DNA of 64,000 nucleotides, taken from positions 218,139,837 through 218,203,836 of the forward strand of contig NC_061514.1 in the NCBI RefSeq assembly GCF_022539505.1, in the 5' to 3' direction. Below are positions 44,751 through 54,660 of the stretch, in pieces; the first letter of the stretch is position 1; each line of letters opens with the position of its first letter. Source of the DNA: Lolium rigidum. Taxonomy: Eukaryota; Streptophyta; Magnoliopsida; Poales; Poaceae. The position numbers and the translations under genes are program-made. The notes beneath the pieces were generated by a model, which saw only the letters and a program-made list of their open reading frames with translations, was not told the DNA's origin and searched no databases.

Positions 44751-45715
44751 GTAGCCCCGAGTGTCTAGCCGAAGATATTTCGGGTAGAGACTAAAGCATG
44801 CCTCCGCTAAATGATCTTCTCCTTGATTGTTCATGTCCATCTTTGTAACAGTACAATCTTCTTTTATCGGGTGCGCGCTCAGCGCTCCCGATGGGAGTAG
44901 CCCCCGAGTCTAGGTACGGATGCTTGCAATCCGTGCGTAGACTCAAGTTGTACTACTCGAACGTTTTCTTCTGCCGAAGTTTTTTGCAAATCTTCATGGG
45001 TCACCCGATACATTGGTACCGGGGCTCGTATTCTTCAGTAAGGTTTCAACGCGTAAAAGATATTGAGCAACGTGCCCAGCTTTGCTGGTTAACTGCCGAT
45101 GGCAAAGCAACGTTACCCTACACAGAATCAAGTCCCCGAGCATGATCCTGGAGTGCAAAAAAGTTTTATCGGGTGCGCGCTCAGCGCTCCCGATGGGAGT
45201 AGCCCCCCGAGTCTGGGCACGGGTGCTTGCGACCGGGTGCAGACTCGAGCTGAACATTCCACATTTTTCTTCAAATATTTCTTCACAGGGGCATCTTCGA
45301 TGTCACGTTTTATCGGGTGCGCACTTAATGCTCCCGATGTTTTTGTGTTTCTTCAGTTGCTTCCAGAAGGCTTCATGGCGTCATTGATGACGTTACCACT
45401 GCTGCGGTCTGACTGACAAGACTTGACCTGGCGGACCCACCCTAGTTCTGCGCGGGCAGTTTTGAGGAAATGACCGGTGCGTGCGTGCTGACCGAGGCGT
45501 CTCCTCGATTTCCGCACATCGTGGGAATAATGGGCCGCCGGTTTCGTTCTCTTCTTGGGTGACACGTGTACGACCGATCTGATCCTTCTCCCACGATGTT
45601 TATGGAGTTATGGCCACGATTTCCCATTGTTTTTACTTTTACCTTTCCACACTGCTCATCTTCTTCCCCAACCTTTCGTTTTGCCCCTGTTCTTCTCTCA
45701 AAAGCTCGAGACGCC
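44751..45715. repeat. 3' untranslated region of element E with repeated hairpin/purine-tract units
   Basis: Diverged 300-bp units each contain TTTTATCGGGTGCGC, the hairpin CTCCCGATGGGAG (44,885-44,897 and 45,187-45,199; half-site at 45,331) and AGTAGCCCCCGAGTCT, which resembles the real purine tract. The antisense gene's promoter should lie in the right part. Confidence 0.65.
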
Positions 45716-48182
45716 ATGGGCAAGAAGAAGAGCACCAGTGCCTCAGACGCGGCCAAAGTCAGCCGCGACTGGAGCTCCTCCGCCATATCCAACCGCGATG
45801 TGAACAAGCTGCGAGCTCTCGGTCTCATCTCCTCGTCTGAAGACGACATTCGTCTCCCAGGTCCAGTTTCTCGCCCAAAGCCCCCGAAGGGCTTTACTTT
45901 TATGTTTGTCTCCTTTCTATTTTGTGGTCTCTCTCTTCCTGCCCACGAGTTTCTCAGTTCCCTTCTTTTCTTCTACGGGATTCAGCTCTGGCAGCTGACC
46001 CCAAATTCCATTCTCCATCTTTCCATCTTCATCACCATCTGTGAAGCCTTCCTCGGCATTGATCCCCATTGGGGTCTTTGGAGGAAAATCTTCTATGTCA
46101 AGCGTCATAATGACAGCAATGCCCCCCACCCCGTAGTCGGTGGCGTTGGCTTTGTTGTCAGGAAAGAACTTGACTACTTCGAATACCCGATGAAGGAATC
46201 CGTTCAAGGCTGGCGCAACAAGTGGTTTTATCTGCGAGACACCTCGGTGTCTTGGCGGCGCTCCAATCTCCCTCCATTCGAGGACGTCCTGATAGCTCAG
46301 CCGAAGAAGTCCTGGCGAAACGCCCTTTCTCCTGAAGAGAGGGCAATAGCCGACAAGCTGTTCGACCAGGTCGTAGATCTGAAGAACACGGGAGGCCTAA
46401 CGATGTGCGGCATCGAGGTAGTCTCAGTGTTCTTACAACGTCGAGTGCAGCCGCTGATGTCCCGACCCCACCAGTTGTGGCTGTATACTAGCAAGGATGA
46501 CAAGTCGAGGGTCAGCTCTGCCGACGTGTCGGCTGATGAACTTCGAGACGAAGTTCGTCGCTTGACGTGCCTCAGTATGAAGGACAATATTGTTCTGACC
46601 TCGGCTCGTCTCCCATATGATTTCCGCCACCTTCCGGCTGAGGTAACTTTCACTGTTTCTTGTTCTTTATCGTTATCATTGTGCTGTTCTTTGACTTTTT
46701 GCTGATTCTGCTTCTGCCGACAGGCTTCCACCATGGCTCAATGTTATCCTCCTACACCCGAGAGTGGCGTGGAGCTAGAGGATGATGATGATGACTCCGA
46801 GGAAACTGAGGACGCCCATCATATCTTTGAGGACAGTGACTTCCAGGAAGATGATACTCCCAAAGATGATGCTCTCACCAAGAGCAGGCGGCGCAAGAGG
46901 ATAGATGAGGAGTTTGTTACAACGGCTGAATCAAGTCCTAGCGGACGAGATAATGATGCCGATGAAACCGTATCGCCTCCCCCTGCTATGAGAAGCTCAT
47001 CAGGCTTTTTTGCTGCCGAAGACGACCTGGACCTGTGAGTGTCTACTTTTCCCTTTGTAGCTTGTCCTTCTCCATTCTTAATCATCCCCTTTTTTAAAAA
47101 AAAAACAGCTCTGATGATGACGATGAAGTTCCTCTTGCAAAGAGGGCTAAGTTGCTCTCCGGGAAATCTGAGTCAGCCAAAGAATCGAACCCTTCGCCTG
47201 CCGAACCAATGCCGCCCTCAAGGAAAACCGTGGAGAAGGTTCCGATGTCGAAGGTTATCCCTTCTGGCAACGCTCCCGCCTCGTCGGTTGCTCGTGACCA
47301 TGTAAGTGATTTATTTGTCTTCATTTCTTTCTTGCTTTGCCGAATTTCCACATTCGACTGAGCTTTCTTGGCTTTCTCCTTTGTAGCCAATTTATGCCAC
47401 AGTTGACGCTGTGGTAGATTTCGCCGAGCAGTTCACCCGACTAGAATCTGAAAATGCTCATCTTCGGAAGGTCGTCAAAACTTCGGCTAACCAAGTGCTG
47501 GAGGCCAACAGGCTTGCTGCCGATGCTAAAAACGAAAACACCTCGCTGAAGGATGAGCAAGATGCCAGGCGCGAGGCTGCAGTTGCAGCCGATAAAAAGG
47601 GAGGCGTCCTCCGTGAATCCATCACGAATTTATTGGGTAAGTTTCTTAGTGCATTGCTCTCCTTTAGTGTTTCCTTCCAGGTTGCTCATCTGCCCTCTTC
47701 CAGGTGCTGCCGACATAACCATCACTCGGGCTCGCATGCTTCGGGAGGACTCTACGTCTGATGCCCTATCACTCGCCGCCGAGTTCAATGTCCAAGTTCT
47801 TGGACTTCTGCAAAGGACCAAAGGAGCATTATCGAGGCTATACTCGATGATCTTCCCGAAGATGAAGCAGGACAAGACTCTAGGCGAGATGGCAGATGCT
47901 TTTCTCATCGACCCTTCTGAGCCTGTAGAGGCATTAAAGCGCCGTTCCCGCTTATTTGGAGCGGTACTTACTTTCCAGCTGCTGATGGGTCATGGGATGG
48001 GCTCTGAACTAGAGAAGTTGTCTAAGGCATTGCCTGTAGATGACAATAATTGCCTAATCAACCTTGAGCCTTTCAAGCAATCAACAGTGACATGCGCCAA
48101 TCAGCTCCTCAAGCTGGTTGATGAGGCGAAGACCAAAGCCGCACCTGAAGCTGCCCCTGGTTCTTCGTCAGCTCTTCCTTGA
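45716..48182 (+). CDS. Intact five-exon antisense gene of Tat element E (Transposase_28)
   Basis: Exons 45,716-46,642, 46,724-47,034, 47,109-47,301, 47,397 corrected to 47,387-47,636, and 47,704-48,182. All introns are GT-AG and 67-95 bases, and the joined frame is open for 719 residues. Start MGKKKSTSASDAAK. Exon 1 holds the Transposase_28 ('putative gypsy type transposon') domain: ALGLISSSEDDIRLPGP, SLLFFYGIQLWQLTPNS, CEAFLGIDPHWGLWRKIFYV, GWRNKWFYLRD, FLQRRVQPLMSRPHQLW. Exons 2-3 are acidic and then KR-rich (nuclear-type), exon 4 a coiled coil (EQFTRLESENAHLRKVV) and exon 5 a conserved helical tail (LQRTKGALSRLYSMIFPKM). It is antisense to pol, between pol and the 3' LTR, as in other Tat elements. 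Function of the family is unknown. The absence of stops suggests recent selection or a young insertion. Confidence 0.88.
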
Positions 48183-48342
48183 TTGAACGCTTGCTCTGTC
48201 AGTTGTAATTAGGGCCTGATACAGTTTAACCCAACCCTGTTTTATTTTGGCTCTGTTGCCAGTACCAACAATCTTTTGAATGTAATATATACACTTCTGC
48301 GCTCCCGATGGGAGATTATATTAATGCTGTTCTGAACTGAGA

Positions 48343-49143
48343 GTTGTGCTGCAGATTCCTTCGTCTTCTTCCCGTGCCGAACCTTTTTCAAATGCTTCGG
48401 CTAGCGATGAATTTGACCTTGTTCGTCGTTTGCGTGATCAAATATCCCGTTTGAGTAAAGATATTACCACCCTTCACGCAATGGCGGCGTTGGTGAAAAG
48501 GAAGAGTGAGATAGCGAATGCCATTGAATAGCATGCTCTCGATCGTCTCCATATTGCTACCGAAAGCTTAATCTGTAAGTGTTGTCCTATCTGTTGATTT
48601 CTGACGAGGCTTGAATGTTCTTTAGTTGATATTTGTTTCTTGACAGTCGAAGCTTCCGATGAATCTGAGGAAAATAAGAGGATCCACGAAAAGATCGAAG
48701 CAATGACTGATGTCGCTCACCCGAAGCATGAGTTGTGGTCGCACCGACCGAAAGCTTTTATATTGGCGAAATTCGAGCATCGATCAGAGAGGGTGCACTA
48801 TTATTTTGACAAGTTCCACGCTCATCTCATGATGGTCTGGAAGACATTGTTTCCTCTGGATCAAGCGCCCGAAACTCTGTCTGCTCTGTTTTCCCGATTC
48901 AAGACCCCTGAGCGGATTCGACTGTTGGTGCGAAAAGAGCTCCTGGCCGGTGCTGAACTTGCCTTCGCTTCAGTGTTGGCATGTCATCCGACCTTAGATT
49001 TGGAGGCCATAGCAAACACCAAAAGAAGTTTAGACCAGTACTATGATATTGCTAGAGGTCCTGCATATACCATCATCTCACGGATGGAGACATGTATTGA
49101 AAGGGATCTGAAGGCCCGAGGGAGCCAGGGAGCCTTGTCATGA
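48343..49143 (+). pseudogene. Second antisense gene of Tat element E
   Basis: Follows the first antisense gene after about 160 bases. Exon about 48,353-48,574 (SSRAEPFSNASASDEFDL, LRDQISRLSKDITTLHAM), with a TAG at 48,529-48,531 (NAIE*HALDR), donor GTAAGT at 48,575, acceptor TTGACAG, exon 48,647-49,143 (ESEENKRIHEKIEAMTD, KFEHRSERVHYYFDKFH, FKTPERIRLLVRKELLAG) ending TGA 49,141-49,143. Coiled coil plus helical tail, like the C-terminal half of the grass 'putative gypsy type transposon' proteins. It may be a separate gene or distal exons of the first one, reached by skipping its stop. Confidence 0.65.
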
Positions 49144-49704
49144 ATGTAATGTCCTTGTACCTGCAGGGGATAATCTTTATGTAAATTCGACGTGTGTTTT
49201 GCACATCTGACGAATTTATAAATTCGATTAATGATTTTATTGTCGGGGGCGGCCGAGGGATCAATTCAGCCTGCTCTCCTGACGACTCCGTTGTAATTGC
49301 AAGTTTATTGCGGAGTCGATATGTGAGTTTTGTAGGAGCGACACCTGTCGAATAATCTAGGGATTTAGACGCTTGGCTTCGTCACGCGGTGCACCGGTTT
49401 GAGCCTTGTTTTGTGATAGTAAATCCATCGACTGTAGCACTCGCGTATTTTCTCGAGGCTTGGATGGGTTGTTTTGTGTGTCATTAACCTTAGCTCCCGA
49501 TGGGAGTATTTAATTAATGACACCGTGCGAGCGTGTTTTTGGCCAGCGCTCCCGATGGGAGTAAGAGCCAGTGACAGGGGCCCCGAACAGTTTGTTCGGA
49601 TGATGAGGCCTGGATCAATAAAAAGGTAGAGAACCTGATCAGAATTTTATTCATAATGTAAAAGCAAACTTAAGAGCTGCCGAATAACAGAAAATAATTG
49701 TATC
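49144..49704. other. Non-coding spacer between antisense genes and pol of element E
   Basis: Holds two more copies of the hairpin CTCCCGATGGGAG (49,494-49,506 and 49,549-49,561) and the converging 3' ends of the antisense transcript and of pol. Confidence 0.6.
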
Positions 49705-50833
49705 CTATGCGTAGAACCGTCGCAAATGTGTGATGTTCCATGGATTTTCATCGTCTTTTCCCGAGGTTGGGTTTCTGAGCCGATAAGCTCCTCCTGGTAT
49801 CACTTTAGTGATGATGAATGGCCCTTCCCATGGAGATTCGAGCTTCAAGGGTCTCTCTTGCTTTAGCCGCAACACCATATCTCCAACACTAAAGCTTCGA
49901 TTGCGTATTCGTCGGCTGTGATAATTTCTTAACGCCTGCTGATACACCGTTGTTCTTGCTAAAGCAATATCCCGGGCTTTGTCAAGGAGATCCACGGCAT
50001 CCTGCAACGCGATGTTGGAGGTGGATTCTGTGTACGCTGTCACCCGAGGAGCTTCGAATCGAACGTCGGCTGGCAAAACTGCTTCGGCTCCATGTACCAG
50101 GAAGAACGGGGTGTATTGGGTCGACCTATTGGGTGTAGTACGCAAACTCCAAAGCACAGATGGTAATTCCTCTACCCAGGCTCCGGCCGCACCCGTAAGG
50201 CGTTTCTTGAGACCGTCCCCTATTAGACCGTTGATCCTTTCCACCTGTCGTTGGTCTGTGGGTGGGCCACTGATGCAAATTTTAGCTTGATTCCGCTGTC
50301 GCCGCAAAACTTTCGAAACTTTTTAGAGTCAAAGTTGGTTCCGTTGTCTGTGACGATGCTGTGAGGCATACCAAATGGACAAGTTATTCCCCTGAAGAAT
50401 TGAACGGCTGTTTCGGCTTTCTGGTTTCGAACAGGTACTGCCTCGATCCACTTGGTGAACTTGTCGACTGCAACCAATACATACGTGTGTCCTCCAGGCG
50501 ACGATCTTGGCAGTGGTCCGACTTGGTCGAGTCCCCATTGAGCGAAGGGCCATGCCAGAGGTATTGTCATCAGATCTGTCGCGGGAGCGTGTGGTTTTGG
50601 TGAAAAGCGCTGGCAGGGGTCGCACTTCATAACCAGATCTCGAGCATCCGATGCCGCTGTTGGCCAGTAAAATCCTGCCCTGAAGGCTTTTGCCACAAGG
50701 GCCCTGCTTCCTGCGTGGTGTCCACAAGTTCCCTCGTGTATCTCGCACAACAATGCTTTTCCATCGTCAATGGCAATACATCTTTGAAAGATACCAGAGA
50801 TGCTGCGCTTGTAGAGTTCTCCATTTACCACAG
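49705..50833 (-). pseudogene. Integrase part of pol, Tat element E, split by insertion
   Basis: Minus strand. Zinc-binding HHCC region: IHEGTCGHHAGSRALVAKAF with MKCDPCQRF. Integrase core with WGLDQVGPLP (first Asp), FGMPHSIVTDNGTNF (second Asp) and SVAHPQTN just before the expected Glu. A single-base change of frame near 50,246 (AACGACAGGTGG) separates the core from QVERINGLIGDGLKK, which carries the Glu. The chain continues through LPSVLWSLRTTPNRSTQYTP and the C-terminal SH3-like region (YHSRRIRNRSFSVGDMVLR, PWEGPFIITKVIPGGAYRL) to NPWNITHLRRFYA and the stop at 49,705. Integrase joins retroelement cDNA to chromosomal DNA. The upstream part (RNase H, RT, protease, gag) is displaced by the insertion at 50,834 and not in the window. 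Confidence 0.88.
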
Positions 50834-51317
50834 TGATAACCCACAAGTATAGGGGATCGCAACAGTCTTCGAGGGAAGTAAAACCCAAATTTATTGATTC
50901 GACACAAGGGGAGGTAAAGAATACTTATAAGCCTTAACAACAGAGTTGTCAATTCAGCTGCACCTGGAAAAGCACTAGTAACACGGGTGATGTGAAAGCA
51001 GCAGTAATATGAGAGCAATAGTAACAGTAACACAGCAGCAGTAACAGTAACACAGAGGCAATGGCACCAAAAAATAGTTGATACTACTTCCAATGACATG
51101 TAGAACGAGTATATGATGATGAGAGATGGACCGGGGTTCCCAGCTATCTTCACTAGTGGTAACTCTCCAATAACAAGTGTCAAGTGTTGGGTGAACAAAT
51201 TACAGTTGGGCAATTGATAGGATTGAAATAGCATTAAGACAGAACATCAAGATTATTAATCATGTAGGCATGTTTTCCATATATAGTCATACATGCTCGA
51301 AATGAGAAACTTGTACA
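50834..51317 (-). repeat. 3' LTR of element G (truncated)
   Basis: Starts TGATAACCCACAAGTATAGG on the plus strand and aligns with 53,712-54,197. Similarity stops at CTTGTACAA. Confidence 0.85.
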
Positions 51318-52088
51318 AAATGTGACCGAATAAAAATATAGTTTCACTAGAGGTGACCTGATAAGTTGTCGATGAAGAAGGGGATGCCTTGGGGATGCGG
51401 CATCCCCAAGCTTAGACGCTTGAGTCTTCTTGAAATATGCAGGGATGAACCACGGGGGCATCCCCAAGATTGGACTTTTCACTCTTCTTGATCATATATC
51501 ATCCTCCTCTCTTGACCCTTGAAAACTTCCTTCACACCAAACTTCTCATAAACTTCATTAGAGGGGTTAGTACTCAAAAAACTTTAATCCACTTTAGTCC
51601 TGTAGTGACACATTGCAAGAACTCAATAAAACATTATCTACAGCTCTCCATGTCTAGAAAGCCTTGCTTAAAGTCCACAAGAGACAATGCAAAAAACAGA
51701 GACAAAATATGTCAAAACAGAACAGCCAGTAAAGACGAATTTTTAAGAGGTACTTCCGTTGCTCAAATCAGAAAACTCAAAACTAATGAAAGTTGCGTAC
51801 ATATCTGAGGAACACGCATGTAAACTGGCATATTTTCTGAGTTTCCTACAGAGAGACCTACTCAAATTCGTGACAGATAGAAATCTGTTTCTGCGCAGAA
51901 ATCCAAATCTAGTATCAACCTTCTATTAGAGACTTTACTTGGCACAACATTGCAATAAAATAAAGATAAGGAGAGGTTGCTACAGTAGTAACAACTTCCA
52001 AGACACAACAAAACAGTAGCAAAATAAAAACATGGGTTATCTCCCAGGAAGTGCTTTCTTTATAGCCATTAAGATGGGCTCAGCAGTT
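51318..52088. other. Non-coding 3' internal part of element G
   Basis: Contains a repeated GGCATCCCCAAG motif (51,408 and 51,458) and polypyrimidine CATCCTCCTCTCTTG near 51,500, which could be the displaced purine tract of the minus strand. No gene seen. Confidence 0.5.
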
Positions 52089-53276
52089 TTAATGATGCAC
52101 TCGCAAGAAATAACAGTTGAAGCAAAAGAGAGCATCAAAAAGCAAGTTCAAAACACATTTAAGTCTAACCCACTTCCTATGCATAGGAATCTTGTACACA
52201 AATAAATTCATGAAGAACAAAGTGACAAGCATAGAAAGATAAAACAAGAGTAACTTCAAAAGTTTCAGCATATAGAGAGGTGTTTTAGTACCATGCAATT
52301 TTCTACAACCATATTTTCCTCTCTCATAATAATTTTCAGTAGCTTCATGAATAAACTCAACAATATAACTATCACATAAAGCATGTTTTTCATGATCCAT
52401 AAACACATAATTTTTATCAAGCTCAATAATAATGGGATCAAAACTTTCAAACCCACTTTTATCAATAATATAACAAGATGATTGATCAATCTCAAAAGAT
52501 ATGAGACTCCTAGATTAAGTCAAGACCTCTCCAATCCCATTTTCATTAGTAGTGCAATTAATATTATCAAGTAACATAGGACCATCATCTAGAGATTTAT
52601 CATAAACATTTGCCAAGCAAAACTCTTTAGTACCATGCATTTCGACATCAGGCACAAACAAAGCATTATCATAAGATTTATTAAAATAGCACGGATTATC
52701 ATAGATAACAGTAGCATAATTATTCTCACAAGTTTTACTCATAGGGAATATTTCAAGAGAATCCACAGGAACATAACATTCATCCTCCTTTGGTAAGCAA
52801 GGAGGACAATCAAATAGTGTAAGAGATAAAGAGTTACTCTCATTAGAAGGTTGGCATGGGGAGCTAATCCATTCTTCCTCCTTTTGTTCATCACTCTCCT
52901 CTTCTTTTTCATCCAATGAGCTTTCAGGTTCATCAATTTCCTCCTCTTTTTCATCCAATGAGCTTTCAGGTTCATCAATTTCTTCTTCCACTGGTTCCTG
53001 CAAATTGTGAGTGCATTCTTGTGCATTAATGAGTCTCTCTTTATAATCGATGATATAAGGATTATCGCTGTAACTTTCTATGAAAAAATTAAGGATAGAA
53101 GAGACATAATCTTTAAGGTCCTTACAAGCAACACAAGTTTCATAATTTTTAGACATGAAGGATTCTATTTCAGAAGCTCCCATAAACAAAACAAATTGTT
53201 CTACTTCTTCGAACCCAAAATGAATATAGCTATTCCAATTATAGTTCTTAATTAAAACTTCCACACTAAACCACAT
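52089..53276 (-). pseudogene. ORF of element G with acidic repeat and hydrophobic C-terminus (env-like position)
   Basis: Minus strand from MWFSVEVLIKNYNWNSY (53,276). Includes CKDLKDYVSSILNFF, a duplicated 15-residue acidic unit (EEIDEPESSLDEKEE twice, 45-bp DNA repeat at about 52,900-52,990) and IYDNPCYFNKSYDNALF, to TAA near 52,515. After that stop the same protein resumes (SFEIDQSSCYII, then FMDHEKHALCDSYIVEF) and ends at 52,089 with two strongly hydrophobic segments (LLKLLLFYLSMLVTLFF and VLNLLFDALFCFNCYF). No gag, protease or polymerase motif. The site before the 3' LTR and the membrane segments recall the env-like ORF of Athila elements, but sequence identity to that family is not shown here. 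Confidence 0.55.
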
Positions 53277-53680
53277 TGAAATTTCAGATGTTTAGTATCA
53301 TGTTTAGAGCAACAGTTTATATCATGGCGTTTAAGCAAGATTTAGCAATTGTATTCAATTTTTCTATCACAACACTCATAACTTTACCCGTTCTTGATTC
53401 TCTATAATTATTATATAATTCTATAAGCTCCAAATAGGTTGTGGGTTCTCCCATAACAACAGTTTTTAATTTTTTGGTTTTTCAAATTTTTATGGATTTT
53501 TGGGTATATGAGAAAAGTAAAACAAAACAAAAACAAACTACACAAAAGTAAACTAAGCAAAATAATACTAAACAGTAATAAACTAAGCACAAATAAACTA
53601 GACAAAAGTAAACTAAGCAAAACAAAAACAGAGAGAGAGGTAGAGTGTACTCCCCAGGTGAACTTATGAGTAGAGCTATG
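53277..53680. other. 5' untranslated leader of element G
   Basis: Low-complexity AACTAAGCAAAA/AACAAAACAAA repeats around 53,515-53,630, no coding signal. Confidence 0.6.
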
Positions 53681-53700
53681 CCTCCCCGGCAACGGCGCCA
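53681..53700 (-). other. Primer-binding site of element G
   Basis: The minus strand reads TGGCGCCGTTGCCGGGGAGG, 11 bases from the LTR terminus. This is the Asp-tRNA-type primer site of Athila-lineage elements. Confidence 0.8.
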
Positions 53701-53711
53701 GAAAATAGTCT

Positions 53712-54660
53712 TGATAACCCACAAGTATAGGGGATCGCAACACTTCGAGGGAAGTAAAACCCAAATTTATTGATTCGACACAAGGGGAGGTAAAGAATAC
53801 TTATAATCCTTAACAACTGAGTTGTCAATTCAGCTGCACCTGGAAAAGCACTAGTAACAGGGATGATGTGAAAGCAGCAGTAATATGAGAGCAATAGTAA
53901 CAGTGTAACACGGCAACGAGTAATAAGTAACACAGAGGCAATGGCACCAGAAAATAGTTGATACTACTTCCAATGACATGTGGAACGAGTATATGATGAT
54001 GAGAGATGGACCGGGGTTCCCAGCTATCTTCACTAGTGGTAACTCTCCAATAACAAGTGTCAAGTGTTGGGTGAACAAATTACAGTTGGGCAATTGATAG
54101 GATTGAAATAGCATTAAGACAGAACATCAAGATTATTAATCATGTAGGCATGTTTTCCATATATAGTCATACGTGCTCGCAATGAGAAACTTGTACAACA
54201 TCTTTTGTCCTACCAGCCGGTGGCAGCCGGGCCTCAAGGGAATCTACTGGTAATTAAGGCATTCCTTTTAATAGAGCACCGGAGCAAAGCATTAACACTT
54301 GGTGAAAACATGTGATCCTCATATCTAAGCCTTCCCCTCCGGTTATCCCAGTTGTTGTCACTCTGGGGCCTCGGGTTCCGGACATAGACATGTGCAAACA
54401 ACTTGTAGATACAATCTAAGCAATAAGTATAGAGCTTAAATCTAAGATCATGCCACTCGTGCACTAGTGACAAGCATTAAACACAACAAGATTGCAGCAA
54501 CAATAACTTCACAAACTTTATAGATAGACTAATCATAATGTAACAATCCATCGGATCCCAACAAACACAACACCGATTACATCAGATGAATCTCAATCAT
54601 GTAAGGCAGCTCATGAGATCATTGTATTGAAGTACATGGGAGAGAGAGTACCAACTAGCT
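53712..54660 (-). repeat. 5' LTR of element G (interrupted at 54,661)
   Basis: Starts TGATAACCCACAAG. Includes TCTTTTGTCCTACCAGCCGG near 54,201. It ends at ACCAACTAGCT, where element J is inserted. Confidence 0.85.

Larger units (their letters stand above)
50834..54660 (-). mobile_element. Non-autonomous Athila-type LTR element G inside element E
   Basis: Minus-strand element: 3' LTR at 50,834-51,317, internal 51,318-53,711, 5' LTR from 53,712 until interrupted by element J at 54,661. Primer-binding site TGGCGCCGTTGCCGGGGAGG (minus strand, 53,700-53,681), the Athila type. No gag or pol found. The 3' LTR matches only about 485 bases of the 5' LTR, which runs on for at least another 460, so the 3' LTR is truncated. 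Confidence 0.82.

Noticed and set aside
45566..45715. Start of the antisense gene upstream of 45,716
   Set aside because: The frame is open upstream, but the Met at 45,716 (MGKKKSTSASD) follows a pyrimidine-rich leader and fits the short basic, serine-rich start of this protein type better.
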